Assembly (NCBI RefSeq): GCF_002272075.1
Contig: NZ_NPBJ01000042.1
Span: 1-60,859 of the forward strand
Source: Terribacillus saccharophilus
GTDB taxonomy: Bacteria > Bacillota > Bacilli > Bacillales > Amphibacillaceae
Direction of reading: 5' to 3'
Length of the DNA stretch: 60,859 nt
Position numbers and translations under genes: made by a program. Positions 18,869 to 31,126 of this stretch are shown here, in pieces. The notes below the pieces were generated by a model. The model worked only from the letters and a program-made list of their open reading frames with translations. It ran no database searches and was not told the DNA's origin. Every line of letters begins with the position of its first letter. Position 1 is the stretch's first letter.

Positions 18869-19647
18869 TATTTCTTGCTGTCTGCTTGTGCTTTGTTTTT
18901 CGACATCATCGGTTTATTGATAAGTAATGTCTGTGCCACCATGAAGATGTTACCAACTACCCAATACAATGCCAAAGCTGATGGAAGGAATAGTGCAAAT
19001 ACAGTAATCATGACCGGCATGATGTATAGCATCATCGTCATTTGCGGATTTGCAGCCATAGCTGTGTTTCCTGCCATCATCAATTTCTGCTGCAGGAATG
19101 TTGCAAGACCTGCTACGATTGGCAGAATGAAATATGGATCCGGGGCTCCAAGCTGTACCCAAAGGAAGTTATGTTCCTTGATTGCTTCTGTACGGCTGAT
19201 TGCTTGATAGAACGCAAGCAATATCGGCATCTGTACGATGATCGGCAGACATCCTGCCAACGGATTTACACCGTGACGCTGGAATAGCTGCATTGTTTCC
19301 TGCTGTAATTTCTGTTGTGTGTTTGCATCTTTGGAGCTGTATTTCTTCTGAAGTTCTTTCAGTTCAGGCTGAACTTCCTGCATTGCACGAGAACTTCTCA
19401 GCTGCTTGATGTTCAATGGCAGCAATACTAAACGGATGATCACTGTTACGATGATGATCCCAAGACCAAAGTTCTCGCCTGTAAGATCAGCAAAATAAGC
19501 AATCAACCAAGATAGCGGGTAGATGAAATACTGATTCCAGAACCCAGTACTTTCCGAAGTGATTGGATCAGTGTTCGGCGCACAGCCTGCTAAGGCAGCG
19601 ACGAGCAGCACGAGTGCCAATACTAATAAAACTTTTTTACGCACCAT
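18868..19647 (-). CDS. spoIIIJ: Membrane protein insertase YidC1 / SpoIIIJ
   Basis: A 259-residue YidC/Oxa1-family insertase. It starts with a lipoprotein signal and lipobox LAGC (cysteine near 22), followed by five predicted transmembrane segments, including [20 protein letters not shown] and [20 protein letters not shown] regions. The conserved arginine in the groove is in IRLVLLPLN. In sporulation SpoIIIJ is needed for forespore sigma-G activity. The position rnpA-spoIIIJ-jag is the conserved order. Confidence 0.97.
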   Translation of the reverse strand: MVRKKVLLVLALVLLVAALAGCAPNTDPITSESTGFWNQYFIYPLSWLIAYFADLTGENFGLGIIIVTVIIRLVLLPLNIKQLRSSRAMQEVQPELKELQKKYSSKDANTQQKLQQETMQLFQRHGVNPLAGCLPIIVQMPILLAFYQAISRTEAIKEHNFLWVQLGAPDPYFILPIVAGLATFLQQKLMMAGNTAMAANPQMTMMLYIMPVMITVFALFLPSALALYWVVGNIFMVAQTLLINKPMMSKNKAQADSKK

Positions 19648-19681
19648 GTTTCCTCCTTAACTTCCTTGCATAAGACTTTCC

Positions 19682-20053
19682 CTATTGCTTCTCTTTATTT
19701 TTCCTGTTTGGCTGTTTCAGCAGATGTGATTTCCAAAGCACATGAATCAAGCTTTTTTTCAGTTCCTGATAAGCCATATCCTTCGCTGGCTGTCTGGCGA
19801 TGACTATAAAATCGTAGCCCAGAGCAACCTGCTCATCCAGTTCATGAAAGGCTTGTCTCAAATAGCGCTTTATCTTGTTCCGCATAACAGCGTTTCCAAG
19901 TTTCTTGCTGACAGAAAGACCGATGCGGAAATGTGCATCAGCTGTATCCTGCTTCTTATAATATAGAACGAGTTGACGGTTCGCAAAGGAGTTCCCCTTT
20001 TGGAAAACTTCCTGGAATGCCTCATTCTTTTTGATTCGATATTCTTTCTTCAT
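19682..20053 (-). CDS. rnpA: Ribonuclease P protein component
   Basis: A 123-residue basic protein that assists the RNase P RNA in tRNA 5' maturation. The RNR-like motif appears as [12 protein letters not shown] near 60-71. I choose ATG 20053 (MKKEYRIKK), 8 bases after GAGGGG; the in-frame TTG 15 bases upstream overlaps that site. The Shine-Dalgarno itself is part of a small GAGGGGACCCTC hairpin. It lies after rpmH with a 187-base gap full of hairpins. Confidence 0.96.
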   Translation of the reverse strand: MKKEYRIKKNEAFQEVFQKGNSFANRQLVLYYKKQDTADAHFRIGLSVSKKLGNAVMRNKIKRYLRQAFHELDEQVALGYDFIVIARQPAKDMAYQELKKSLIHVLWKSHLLKQPNRKNKEKQ

Positions 20054-20103
20054 AGAGGGTCCCCTCAAGCATGCCTATTTGCAGAAATAGTCTTAAATTT
20101 GAA

Positions 20104-20151
20104 AGAAGGAGAATAAACGCGGCATTTAAGCTTGTAGTTTATTCTCCTTCT
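20104..20151. repeat. 15-bp perfect inverted repeat between rpmH and rnpA
   Basis: Arms AGAAGGAGAATAAAC (20104-20118) and GTTTATTCTCCTTCT (20137-20151) with an 18-base loop. On the transcribed minus strand it is not followed by a good U-run, so it is more likely a processing or attenuating hairpin than a terminator. A second hairpin CACAGCG/CGCTGTG lies at 20167-20184. Confidence 0.85.
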
Positions 20152-20240
20152 CCACTCATGTAAAAGCACAGCGGGAACGCTGTGTCAGTACACTGATCAA
20201 GTATATAAAGTCAAAAAGACCACTACATACGTAAGTGGCC

Positions 20241-20375
20241 TTATGCAGACAATACTTTTCTTCCTTTACGACGACGACGAGCTAGAACATTACGTCCGTT
20301 GCTTGTGCTCATACGTTGACGGAAGCCGTGTACTTTTTTTCTTTTACGGTTATTAGGTTGGAATGTACGTTTCAT
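20241..20375 (-). CDS. rpmH: 50S ribosomal protein L34
   Basis: A 44-residue very basic protein, from ATG 20375 ([18 protein letters not shown]) to TAA at 20241, ending [10 protein letters not shown]. Preceded by GGGAGGT. It is the first gene of the rpmH-rnpA-spoIIIJ-jag cluster transcribed away from the origin. Too short for most length cut-offs but the match to L34 is unmistakable. Confidence 0.98.
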   Translation of the reverse strand: MKRTFQPNNRKRKKVHGFRQRMSTSNGRNVLARRRRKGRKVLSA

Positions 20376-20982
20376 ATATAAAACACCTCCCTTGAGGATA
20401 TATCAAAAATATAGCGAAAGGTCATAGACAGTCTTGAACATTATACGTATAGAATGGCCAACATGTCAACCTATCATTTTTTGCTGGATCATCTCTTTCT
20501 TTTATCCACAGCCCATGTTAACCTAGTAACCCTGTGCATAACTTTTTCCACACAGGTTTTCGACAACTTACACACATAAACGCATGCTGTGGATATATTT
20601 TGTCTACACTCGCCGACATTTGTGGATAACTGTCGATTAAGCATTGCAAGACAAGGATTATTCTGGTATCATATCTGTGTTTTACTGATTGGATAACATC
20701 ATCACCAAAAACCCTTATCCACAGAGTGTGGATAAGCTGTGGACATCTATTCACAGGTCTGTAGATGCAGTTATCAACAGCAACGTGGACAACTGAAGAA
20801 GTAGCTTCATTGCCCTTTATTATGCGGATTTTCTATCCACATCCATATATATATGTGCACGGTCTTTTTGCATGCTTGATCCTTTTTTCGCATGTTTCGA
20901 AAAGGCCTTTTAATACCTATCATGATGCAGTTCTTTGAGAAAGTGACTGCTTCTTTCATTTTTTCAGAAAGGGGGATGCCTG
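20376..20982. other. Origin region upstream of dnaA (DnaA-box cluster)
   Basis: This 607-base gene-free stretch carries perfect DnaA boxes TTATCCACA at 20512-20520 and 20715-20723 (plus) and TGTGGATAA at 20621-20629 and 20727-20735 (minus). One-mismatch boxes lie at 20533-20541, 20544-20552, 20589-20597, 20771-20779 and 20833-20841. Boxes 20715 and 20727 form a tight inverted pair. This corresponds to the upstream half of a bipartite Bacillus oriC and also includes the dnaA promoter, where bound DnaA should repress its own gene. Confidence 0.92.
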
Positions 20983-22332
20983 TTGGAGAATATTCAGGAT
21001 TTATGGAGAAAAACATTACAAGCAATTGAGAAACGAATCAGTAAGCCGAGCTTTGATACTTGGCTGAAAAATACACAAGCTTATTCCATTGAAGAAGACA
21101 CACTTGTGATTGAAGCCCCCAACGAATTCGCCAGAGATTGGCTGGAAAGCAGCTACTCCTCTTTGATCGGAGATACACTTTATGAAGTGACTGGCAATCG
21201 GCTGCAGACGAAATTCATCATTCCAGAATTTCAGCAGGAAGAAGAAGTCATCCGCCAGCCGATGCCAAAGAAAGCTGCCGTAAAGGATACGTTGGCAGAA
21301 TCACCAAAAAGCATGCTGAATAGCAAGTACACATTTGATACATTCGTTATCGGCTCAGGCAACCGGTTCGCACATGCTGCTTCACTTGCTGTTGCAGAAG
21401 CACCGGCCAAAGCCTATAACCCGCTATTCATCTATGGTGGTGTCGGACTTGGTAAAACCCATTTAATGCATGGAATCGGACATTATGTCTTAGATCATAA
21501 TCCGAATGCAAAAGTCGTTTATTTGTCCTCTGAAAAGTTCACAAATGAATTCATCAATGCCATCAGGGATAATAAGACAGCCGAATTTCGGGCTAAATAC
21601 CGCAATATCGACGTCCTTCTTATAGATGATATTCAATTCTTGGCTGGAAAAGAACAGACGCAGGAAGAGTTCTTCCATACATTTAATGCGCTACATGAAG
21701 AAAATAAACAAATTATCATTTCCAGTGACCGGCCGCCAAAAGAAATACCAACACTCGAGGACCGGCTCAGGTCCCGCTTTGAATGGGGATTGATCACGGA
21801 TATTACACCTCCGGATCTGGAAACGCGGATTGCTATCCTTCGCAAGAAAGCAAAAGCAGAAGGCCTGGACATCCCAAATGAAGTTATGCTGTACATTGCC
21901 AATCAAATAGACACCAATATCCGGGAGCTTGAAGGTGCTCTTATACGCGTTGTTGCTTATTCATCCCTTATCAACTCGGATATTGATGCTTCCTTAGCAG
22001 CAGATGCACTGAAAAATATCATTCCTAGTTCAAAGCCGAAGGTTATCACGATCCATGCGATCCAAGAACAAGTCGGCGAGCGCTACAATGTCCGCTTGGA
22101 AGAATTCACAGCGAAGAAACGTACGAAGGCTATCGCTTTCCCTCGCCAAATCGCTATGTTTCTATCGCGGGAACTGACTGATTTCTCTTTACCGAAAATT
22201 GGAGAAGAATTCGGCGGCAGAGACCATACAACCGTTATCCACGCGCATGAGAAAATCTCTAAGCTACTAAGTGTAGATCAGGATTTACAGCGCGACATCG
22301 ATGAAATAAAAGAAAGACTCAAATCTTTCTGA
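20983..22332 (+). CDS. dnaA: Chromosomal replication initiator DnaA
   Basis: A 449-residue AAA+ initiator. Domain I ([17 protein letters not shown]) is followed by a short linker, Walker [11 protein letters not shown] near 151-160, Walker [13 protein letters not shown] near 211-222, sensor 2, and domain IV with the DNA-binding signature [11 protein letters not shown] near 412-422. The start is TTG at 20983 with GGGGGA 7 bases upstream; the protein aligns from its first residue with B. subtilis DnaA. DnaA boxes flank the gene on both sides. Confidence 0.98.
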   Translation: MENIQDLWRKTLQAIEKRISKPSFDTWLKNTQAYSIEEDTLVIEAPNEFARDWLESSYSSLIGDTLYEVTGNRLQTKFIIPEFQQEEEVIRQPMPKKAAVKDTLAESPKSMLNSKYTFDTFVIGSGNRFAHAASLAVAEAPAKAYNPLFIYGGVGLGKTHLMHGIGHYVLDHNPNAKVVYLSSEKFTNEFINAIRDNKTAEFRAKYRNIDVLLIDDIQFLAGKEQTQEEFFHTFNALHEENKQIIISSDRPPKEIPTLEDRLRSRFEWGLITDITPPDLETRIAILRKKAKAEGLDIPNEVMLYIANQIDTNIRELEGALIRVVAYSSLINSDIDASLAADALKNIIPSSKPKVITIHAIQEQVGERYNVRLEEFTAKKRTKAIAFPRQIAMFLSRELTDFSLPKIGEEFGGRDHTTVIHAHEKISKLLSVDQDLQRDIDEIKERLKSF

Positions 22333-22520
22333 CGATTGGACCCTGTTGATAAACGTGCATAAAGTCTTTTTTTATTCACATATTATCCACAGGGTATTTT
22401 TATTGGTATTACTGGTCTTTTTCATACTTATCCACATACTCACAGGCCCTATTACTACTACTGTATTTTTATAAATAATAATTAATAAGAAGAACCCCCC
22501 ATAGGAGGAACGCAATTATC
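22333..22520. other. oriC unwinding region between dnaA and dnaN
   Basis: DnaA boxes TTATCCACA at 22383-22391 and 22428-22436 (plus) and TGTTGATAA at 22344-22352. After the last box come a short GC patch (CAGGCCC) and repeated DnaA-trio-like triplets CTATTACTACTACT (22449-22462), then an AT-only stretch to about 22490. The order box - GC patch - trios - AT-rich matches the basal unwinding system described for B. subtilis. Replication should begin here. Confidence 0.9.
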
Positions 22521-23663
22521 ATGAAATTTGTCATACAACGTGATCGGCTTTTAGCAAGTATCCAGGATGTTGTGAAAGCAATCTCATCCAGAACAGCAAT
22601 TCCAATCCTTACAGGGATGAAAATCGAAGCAAAAGAAGATGGCATTACGTTAACAGGAAGTGATTCTGATATTTCCATCGAATCCTTCATTCCAAAAGAA
22701 GAAGACGGCATTGTCTATGTAGAACAGATAGAACCTGGCAGCATTGTACTGCAAGCAAAGTATTTTCCGGAAATTGTTCGTAAAGTACCGATGAATGCCG
22801 TAGAAATTGAATCTGATGCACAATTGAACGTAACAATCCGATCAGGAAGTGCAGAATTCAAGTTAAATGGCCAAGATGCAGAGGAATATCCACAGTTGCC
22901 GAAGCTGCATAGTGAAGATAGCTTTGAACTTCCTGCTGACTTATTGAAAAATGTCATCAAAGAAACTGTATTTGCTGTATCAACTCAAGAAACGCGACCA
23001 CTGTTAACTGGAGTAAATGTCCGTGTTCAGGAAGATCAGCTGCATTTTGTTGCGACAGATAGTCATCGTTTGGCATCCCGTCAGATCCCAGTTTCAACAA
23101 ATGAAGCCGCATTAGGGTTCCAAAATGTTGTCATTCCTGGTAAAAGCTTGACGGAATTGAACAAAATCCTTGATGAAAATCAAGATCCTGTCGAAATTCG
23201 GATTACAAATAACCAGATTTTATTCCGTACCAAGCATCTGTACTTCTTGTCCCGTTTGCTCGAAGGAAACTATCCTGATACATCTCGTTTGATTCCATCA
23301 GAAAGCAAGACAGCATTACAGATCGACACGAAGGAACTGCTCCGCTCCATCGACCGAGCATCTTTACTGGCGAAAGAAAATAGAAATAATGTCGTTAAAC
23401 TGGTAACCCAGGATTCTGGACAGCTGGAGATCAGCAGTAATTCCCCAGAAGTAGGACGTGTTGTAGAAGAAGTAACCGTTCAGGAAATTTCAGGAGAAGA
23501 ATTGCGAATCAGCTTTAGTGCCAAATATATGATGGATGCACTTAAGGTCATTGAAAGTGAGCAAGTGAAGATTGAATTCACGGGAGCGATGCGCCCATTC
23601 CTTATCCGTCCAACTGATGATGAGGACTTGCTGCAGCTGATTACACCAGTCCGTACGTACTGA
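22521..23663 (+). CDS. dnaN: DNA polymerase III beta sliding clamp
   Basis: A 380-residue clamp made of three similar domains, beginning MKFVIQRDRLLASIQDV with ATDSHRLASRQI in the second domain and ending FLIRPTDDEDLLQLITPVRTY. It tethers polymerase to DNA and follows dnaA across the unwinding region. GGAGG lies about 12 bases before the ATG. Confidence 0.98.
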   Translation: MKFVIQRDRLLASIQDVVKAISSRTAIPILTGMKIEAKEDGITLTGSDSDISIESFIPKEEDGIVYVEQIEPGSIVLQAKYFPEIVRKVPMNAVEIESDAQLNVTIRSGSAEFKLNGQDAEEYPQLPKLHSEDSFELPADLLKNVIKETVFAVSTQETRPLLTGVNVRVQEDQLHFVATDSHRLASRQIPVSTNEAALGFQNVVIPGKSLTELNKILDENQDPVEIRITNNQILFRTKHLYFLSRLLEGNYPDTSRLIPSESKTALQIDTKELLRSIDRASLLAKENRNNVVKLVTQDSGQLEISSNSPEVGRVVEEVTVQEISGEELRISFSAKYMMDALKVIESEQVKIEFTGAMRPFLIRPTDDEDLLQLITPVRTY

Positions 23664-23673
23664 GTTATACACA

Positions 23674-23682
23674 TGTGGATAA
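23674..23682 (-). promoter_or_regulatory. DnaA box after dnaN
   Basis: Perfect TGTGGATAA just after the dnaN stop, next to its terminator. Confidence 0.6.
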
Positions 23683-23712
23683 AGGCACTGCCCTGACGGC
23701 GGTGCTTTTTTT
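23683..23712 (+). terminator. Terminator after dnaN
   Basis: Stem GCACTGCC / GGCGGTGC (one G-U pair) with loop CTGAC region, followed by seven T. It separates dnaA-dnaN from the rlbA-recF group. Confidence 0.85.
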
Positions 23713-23822
23713 CTGTGCATAACATGACGCCCTCAAGGATTGGGCATAATGAAAATAACTTTCAAAGTTGTGGATACTTTAGTAAAATAATAAGAAGGCA
23801 ACATAAAGTAAGGAGAGCGGAA

Positions 23823-24044
23823 ATGAACGAAGAAATTCAAATCAACACCGAATATATCCAGCTTGGGAAATTTCTGAAGCTAGTGAATGCTGTTGAGAGC
23901 GGCGGAATGGTTAAGCTGTATTTAGCTGATTATCCAGTGCTGGTCAATGGCGAAGAAGAAAACAGACGCGGCAGAAAGCTGTATCCGGAGGATCGTGTAG
24001 AGCTGCCGGCGACATCCGAAGTATTCATTGTCAAAAAGGCATAG
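23823..24044 (+). CDS. rlbA: S4-domain RNA-binding protein RlbA (YaaA)
   Basis: A 73-residue S4-like protein; the core YIQLGKFLKLVNAVESGGMVK and NGEEENRRGRKLYP are typical. The start ATG 23823 follows AAGGAGAG at 5-6 bases; the frame stays open 36 codons further upstream but that part is not conserved-looking. It is conserved between dnaN and recF. Homologues are implicated in ribosome assembly; the precise role is unsettled. Confidence 0.93.
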   Translation: MNEEIQINTEYIQLGKFLKLVNAVESGGMVKLYLADYPVLVNGEEENRRGRKLYPEDRVELPATSEVFIVKKA

Positions 24045-24078
24045 CAGTCTGCCGGATACAGAAAGGACCTAAGCATGC

Positions 24079-25203
24079 ATGCATATCCAAGAGCTAACGC
24101 TTACGCATTATCGGAACTACGATAAGCTGCAGCTTCAATTCGACGATAAAGTGAATGTAATCATCGGCGAGAATGCACAGGGCAAGACGAACCTGATGGA
24201 AGCCATCTACGTGCTCGCCTTCTCCAAATCGCATCGAACTCCTAAAGATAAAGAACTTATCCAATGGGACCAAGATTATGCTAAAATAGAAGGGAACATC
24301 CTCAAGCGGAAACAGCGGTTTCCGCTTGAGATCGTCCTATCGTCCAAAGGGAAAAAAGCAAAACTGAATCATCTGGAACAAAAACGCCTAAGTGATTATA
24401 TCGGGGCGCTCAATGTCGTCATGTTCGCTCCTGAGGATCTGAACTTGGTGAAAGGCAGTCCGCAAATTCGCAGGCGTTTTATTGATATGGAGATCGGCCA
24501 GATACAGCCGGTCTATATCTACCACCTTGGACAATACCAAAAAGTTTTGAAGCAGCGGAATCATCTGCTGAAGCTTATGCAGCGGCGCCAGGCTGATCCG
24601 ACAATGCTTGATGTGCTGACGGAGCAGTTGATTGAGCATGCTGCCATCATATTAGAGAAACGTTTCCTCTTCCTCAGACTGCTCCGCAAATGGGCGCAGC
24701 CCATCCACCAGAGCATCACGACGAAGCTGGAGACACTTGATATAGAATATCTTTCCAACTTACACGTATCAGAAGAATCCGATAAGGAAACGCTGAAAGT
24801 AGCTTATGAGGAGAAATTCTCTGAATTACGGACACGTGAAGTGGAAAGAGGGACAACTTTAGCAGGCCCCCATCGTGATGACCTGTCTTTTTATGTGAAT
24901 GGGAAAGATGTACAAGCTTTCGGTTCACAAGGTCAGCAGCGTACGACAGCTTTGTCCTTGAAGCTGGCTGAGATAGAACTAATCTATAACGAGGTCGGAG
25001 ATTATCCGATTCTTTTGCTGGATGATGTCTTAAGTGAGCTGGATGACAGCAGGCAATCGCATCTGCTTGAAACGATACAGGGGAAAGTCCAAACCTTTGT
25101 CTCGACGACGAATGTATCAGGTATCCAGCATGAAACTCTGAAACAGGCAGAACTGTTCACAATAAAATCAGGGAAGCTTGTCAGTGAGTCAGGAGGATCC
25201 TGA
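24079..25203 (+). CDS. recF: DNA replication and repair protein RecF
   Basis: A 374-residue SMC-like ABC ATPase that assists RecA loading at gaps. Walker [14 protein letters not shown] is near residue 31, the signature [16 protein letters not shown] near 284 and Walker [12 protein letters not shown] near 312. Its stop overlaps the remB start (TGATG). Confidence 0.97.
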   Translation: MHIQELTLTHYRNYDKLQLQFDDKVNVIIGENAQGKTNLMEAIYVLAFSKSHRTPKDKELIQWDQDYAKIEGNILKRKQRFPLEIVLSSKGKKAKLNHLEQKRLSDYIGALNVVMFAPEDLNLVKGSPQIRRRFIDMEIGQIQPVYIYHLGQYQKVLKQRNHLLKLMQRRQADPTMLDVLTEQLIEHAAIILEKRFLFLRLLRKWAQPIHQSITTKLETLDIEYLSNLHVSEESDKETLKVAYEEKFSELRTREVERGTTLAGPHRDDLSFYVNGKDVQAFGSQGQQRTTALSLKLAEIELIYNEVGDYPILLLDDVLSELDDSRQSHLLETIQGKVQTFVSTTNVSGIQHETLKQAELFTIKSGKLVSESGGS

Positions 25204-25448
25204 TGTTCATCTCGATCGGTTGGAATAATGTCGTCAGAGCTGAAGAAGTGGTGGCCATCTTGGAATACGGTCAAGCAGCTAAAACAGTTGATCCCACTTT
25301 GGCAGAAAACGATGAAGCGGATCATGTATCAGCTAAATCTATCATTGTCACCACTGATCGGATTTATTCTAGTCCTTTATCAGTGCAGACATTGAAGAAA
25401 CGGGCTGATTCAACGGTTCCGAGAATGATAGAAGAAGATAACCTTTAA
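25203..25448 (+). CDS. remB: Extracellular matrix regulator RemB (DUF370)
   Basis: An 81-residue protein of the RemA/RemB family. The characteristic SIIVTTDRIYSSPLSVQTLKKRA segment occupies residues about 45-67. In B. subtilis RemA is a DNA-binding activator of biofilm-matrix genes, and RemB (YaaB) lies exactly here between recF and gyrB. It overlaps recF by one base and ends 19 bases before gyrB, so it is likely co-transcribed with both. Confidence 0.9.
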   Translation: MFISIGWNNVVRAEEVVAILEYGQAAKTVDPTLAENDEADHVSAKSIIVTTDRIYSSPLSVQTLKKRADSTVPRMIEEDNL

Positions 25449-25467
25449 AGAAATGCAGGTGATTTAA

Positions 25468-27396
<1,929 letters not shown>

Positions 27397-27439
27397 CCAA
27401 TACAATTTTGGTTCCGGCAATTTGACAGGAGGTTTTCGC

Positions 27440-29956
27440 ATGGCGGATGAATTACGTCCAAGTGTGCAAGAAAGAGATATAAGTCAGGAAATGCGTACGT
27501 CGTTCCTTGACTATGCAATGAGCGTTATCGTAGCGCGTGCATTGCCTGATGCGAGAGACGGCTTAAAGCCGGTGCATCGCAGAATCCTTTATGCATTGCA
27601 TGATTTGGGAATGCATGCTGATAAGGCATATAAGAAATCAGCCCGTATCGTCGGGGAAGTAATCGGTAAATACCACCCGCATGGTGACACAGCTGTGTAC
27701 GAAGCGATGGTTCGTATGGCGCAGGATTTTAGCTATCGTTATATGCTCGTAGACGGACATGGAAACTTCGGTTCTGTGGACGGCGACTCAGCAGCGGCAA
27801 TGCGTTATACAGAAGCACGCATGTCCAAGATATCGATGGAGCTATTGCGTGATATCAACAAGGATACGATCGATTACGGCGATAACTATGATGGCTCTGA
27901 AAAGCAGCCACTCGTAATGCCAGCTCGTTTCCCGAACTTGCTTGTGAATGGGGCTTCGGGTATTGCGGTAGGTATGGCAACGAATATCCCGCCTCATAAC
28001 CTGAATGAAACGATAAATGCGGTACTGGCCCTTAGTAAAAATCCGGATATCACTATCGAGGAATTGATGGATGATCATATATTCGGTCCAGATTTCCCTA
28101 CTGCAGCTGAGATCCTGGGCCGAAGCGGTATTCGGAAAGCTTATGAAACTGGCCGTGGTTCGATTACGATTCGTGCCAAGACAGAAATTATTGAGCATGA
28201 TAACGGTAAATCGACCATTCTCGTGCACGAATTGCCATATCAGGTGAATAAGGCACGTCTTGTCGAGAAAATAGCAGAACTTGTCCGTGATAAGCGTATT
28301 GAAGGAATTACAGACCTGCGAGATGAATCCGACCGTAACGGTATGCGCGTCGTGGTTGAAGTTCGCCGTGATGCGAACCCGAATGTCATTCTTAACAATT
28401 TGTACAAGCATACAGCCCTACAGACAAGTTTCGGGATCAATATGCTAGCCCTTGTGGATGACAAACCGCAGATTCTGAACCTGAAACAGGCATTGTCACA
28501 TTATCTTGATCACCAGCAAGTCGTCATCCGCCGCAGAACAGAATTCGAATTGCGTAAAGCAGAAGCGAGAGCACATATCCTGGAAGGGTTACGTATTGCC
28601 CTGGATAATCTCGATGAGATCATCAGCTTGATCCGCGGCTCCCAGACAACAGATATTGCTCGTGACGGATTGATGGAGCGCTTCAACCTTTCTGATAAGC
28701 AAGCACAAGCAATCCTAGATATGCGTCTGCAGCGCCTGACAGGCTTAGAGCGTGACAAGATTGAAGATGAGTATCAGGAACTAGTCAAAGTGATTGCGGA
28801 GCTTAAAGCGATACTTGCTGATGAAGAGAAGGTGCTTGAGATCATTCGAGAAGAATTGACTGAGATCAAGGAACGTTTCGGTGATGAACGCCGTACAGAA
28901 ATCGTTATTGGCGGTATTGACTTCATAGAGGATGAAGCACTTATTCCTGTTGAGAATGTCGTTATCACATTAACCCACCAAGGCTATATCAAACGCCTGC
29001 CTTCAAACACTTACCGCAGCCAAGGACGCGGCGGGCGAGGAATCCAAGGTATGGGAACGAACGAAGATGACTTCGTCGAACATCTTATTTCGACCAGCAC
29101 ACATGATACGATTCTGTTCTTTACGAACAAAGGAAAAGTTTATCGTGCGAAAGGCTATGAGGTGCCGGAATTCAGCCGTACAGCAAAAGGTATTCCGATC
29201 ATCAATATGCTGGAAATCGAAAAAGGCGAATGGATTAACGCTTTGATTCCAGTCAAAGAGTTCGCAGATGACTGGTATTTAATATTCACAACCAAACAAG
29301 GGATCTCCAAACGGACAACCCTATCTCAATTTGCCAATATTCGTAAGGGCGGTCTTATCGCATTGAACTTGCGTGAAGATGATGAATTGATATCTGTTCG
29401 TATGACAGATGGTCATAAACACATCATGATCGCGACGAAGAATGGTTACCTGATCCGATTCCCAGAGGAGCAAATCAGACCAATGGGCCGTACTGCGGCA
29501 GGGGTTAAAGGAATAACTCTCCGCGGGGAAGATGATTCGGTCGTGTCTATGGATATAATTGATGAAGGTGTCGATATCCTGAATGTTACCGAAAAAGGTT
29601 TCGGAAAACGGACACCTGAGTCGGAGTATCGCATCACGAATCGCGGCGGTAAGGGAATTCTTACATCCAAGATCACGGATAAAACAGGACAGATGGTATC
29701 AGCTAAGCCGGTTACCGGTGAAGAAGATATCATGATCATTACAGTCTCCGGTGTATTGATTCGGATGCCTGTTTCAAGTATTTCGTCCACTGGCCGAAAT
29801 ACACAGGGTGTTATTCTGATTCGTATTCAGGAGAATGAAGCGGTAGCTACTGTTGCTCGTATTGATAAAGAGCAAGAGGAAGAAATCGAGGATGTCTCAG
29901 ATGATATGCTGGAGGAACCAGTAGTATCAGAGGCTGATGATACAGAAGAAGAATGA
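27440..29956 (+). CDS. gyrA: DNA gyrase subunit A
   Basis: An 838-residue DNA-cleaving subunit. [19 protein letters not shown] is near residues 32-50, the active tyrosine is in [10 protein letters not shown], and the C-terminal beta-pinwheel carries the GyrA box QGRGGRG near 531. The ATG 27440 has AGGAGG 7 bases upstream; an in-frame TTG 18 bases earlier lies ahead of that site. The C-terminal tail is strongly acidic. Residue 84 in the quinolone pocket is threonine ([10 protein letters not shown]) where B. subtilis has serine. Confidence 0.98.
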   Translation: MADELRPSVQERDISQEMRTSFLDYAMSVIVARALPDARDGLKPVHRRILYALHDLGMHADKAYKKSARIVGEVIGKYHPHGDTAVYEAMVRMAQDFSYRYMLVDGHGNFGSVDGDSAAAMRYTEARMSKISMELLRDINKDTIDYGDNYDGSEKQPLVMPARFPNLLVNGASGIAVGMATNIPPHNLNETINAVLALSKNPDITIEELMDDHIFGPDFPTAAEILGRSGIRKAYETGRGSITIRAKTEIIEHDNGKSTILVHELPYQVNKARLVEKIAELVRDKRIEGITDLRDESDRNGMRVVVEVRRDANPNVILNNLYKHTALQTSFGINMLALVDDKPQILNLKQALSHYLDHQQVVIRRRTEFELRKAEARAHILEGLRIALDNLDEIISLIRGSQTTDIARDGLMERFNLSDKQAQAILDMRLQRLTGLERDKIEDEYQELVKVIAELKAILADEEKVLEIIREELTEIKERFGDERRTEIVIGGIDFIEDEALIPVENVVITLTHQGYIKRLPSNTYRSQGRGGRGIQGMGTNEDDFVEHLISTSTHDTILFFTNKGKVYRAKGYEVPEFSRTAKGIPIINMLEIEKGEWINALIPVKEFADDWYLIFTTKQGISKRTTLSQFANIRKGGLIALNLREDDELISVRMTDGHKHIMIATKNGYLIRFPEEQIRPMGRTAAGVKGITLRGEDDSVVSMDIIDEGVDILNVTEKGFGKRTPESEYRITNRGGKGILTSKITDKTGQMVSAKPVTGEEDIMIITVSGVLIRMPVSSISSTGRNTQGVILIRIQENEAVATVARIDKEQEEEIEDVSDDMLEEPVVSEADDTEEE

Positions 29957-29961
29957 TTAGT

Positions 29962-29997
29962 AGCATTCCCGCTCCCATAGTGGGAATGCTTTTTTTA
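29962..29997 (+). terminator. Terminator after gyrA
   Basis: Arms AGCATTCCC and GGGAATGCT followed by seven T. Confidence 0.93.
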
Positions 29998-30026
29998 CAT
30001 AACCTTTGGATGAAAGGATGCAGGAT

Positions 30027-31100
30027 ATGATCGTCTCAGCCAATCAGCTCGTCGCTGGCTGTATCGTAACAGCCGATGTTATCGGTAAAAGCGGTATGCC
30101 ACTCGTAAAAAGCAAGACAGTACTAACAGATATGGAGATCTTTTATTTGCAAAAAATGCTCGTAAAAGAAGTAACAGTTGCCAGTCATTTAGAGAATGGC
30201 AGCAGTTTTGTTCCTGAAAAGGATTCTGTAAGCATGCAGCCTGCCATCATACAAGTGCATTTCCTGGATGCCTATGCAGCAGCAGCTAAAGGCTATCAAA
30301 AACAATTCAACGCATGGCAGCATGGCTCCACTGTTGATATAGCTGCACTTCGCAAACATATTCTGCCTGTACTGGAGAAGGTCAGTGAATGGGAAGGAAA
30401 TGTGTTCAATTTGCCTGCATACAAAGAGCAGATTGATTATTTGTCGGAACACGCAGCAGGTACGGCTGCGCTTGTAGCTGCTATTTTACAAAAAGCAGGT
30501 TTTTCTGAGGCGGACATCAAGCAAATCGGTTTGGCTGCTTACCTGGCTGATTGCGGTATATCTAAACTTAAACAGCCGTATCACATCCAGAAGCGCCGTT
30601 TGCACGATAGTGACTGGGAAGACGTCCAAAAGCATCCAACCTTCTCTTATCGTATGGTCGAGCAGGCTCCTCTCCTCTCTTCCAAAGCGAAGCTTGCCAT
30701 CCTCCAGCATCATGAACGGGCAGATGGAGCTGGTTACCCGCTGCGATTACCGAAGGAAAAGATTCATTCATTTGCCAGTCTTCTCTCCATTTGTGATACA
30801 TATCATGCTTTGATATCCGAACGTGCTTTCCGAGCTGCTGTATCTCCATATGAAGCAGTGGACATCATCCTGGAGGAGCAATTCAGACGATTTGACCCGG
30901 CAATGATCCAGCACTTTATCCAGGCATTTATCGATGCACAGCAAAACACAACAGTCAGACTATCATCTGGGGAGCTTGCAGAGGTTGTCTTTACGGATAA
31001 TAATCATCCGACCAAGCCGATGGTTCGAGAGCAAGAAACAGGACAAGTGAAAGCATTGACTGAAATGCCGCATATACGCATCGATCAAATCATCTTATGA
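30027..31100 (+). CDS. HD-GYP domain protein with altered metal-binding motif
   Basis: A 357-residue protein with an N-terminal region of about 120 residues (MIVSANQLVAGCIVTADVIG) and a C-terminal HD-GYP domain. The GYP signature is intact as HHERADGAGYP near 227-237, and HP in VQKHPTFSY is present. The defining HD dyad is changed to AD (AAYLADCGISKL), and the usual DxYDAL reads DTYHAL, so at least two metal or catalytic positions are altered. Active homologues degrade c-di-GMP; this one may only bind it or another ligand. Start: ATG 30027 with AAAGGA 8 bases upstream, preferred over an in-frame TTG at 30006. It is monocistronic between gyrA and yaaC. Confidence 0.85.
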   Translation: MIVSANQLVAGCIVTADVIGKSGMPLVKSKTVLTDMEIFYLQKMLVKEVTVASHLENGSSFVPEKDSVSMQPAIIQVHFLDAYAAAAKGYQKQFNAWQHGSTVDIAALRKHILPVLEKVSEWEGNVFNLPAYKEQIDYLSEHAAGTAALVAAILQKAGFSEADIKQIGLAAYLADCGISKLKQPYHIQKRRLHDSDWEDVQKHPTFSYRMVEQAPLLSSKAKLAILQHHERADGAGYPLRLPKEKIHSFASLLSICDTYHALISERAFRAAVSPYEAVDIILEEQFRRFDPAMIQHFIQAFIDAQQNTTVRLSSGELAEVVFTDNNHPTKPMVREQETGQVKALTEMPHIRIDQIIL

Positions 31101-31126
31101 AGCACGCTAATCAGCGTGCTTTTTTA
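31101..31126. terminator. Terminator between HD-GYP gene and yaaC
   Basis: AGCACGCT / AGCGTGCT with an AATC loop and TTTTTT on the plus strand; the hairpin also covers the yaaC stop codon, so it may work both ways. Confidence 0.85.
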
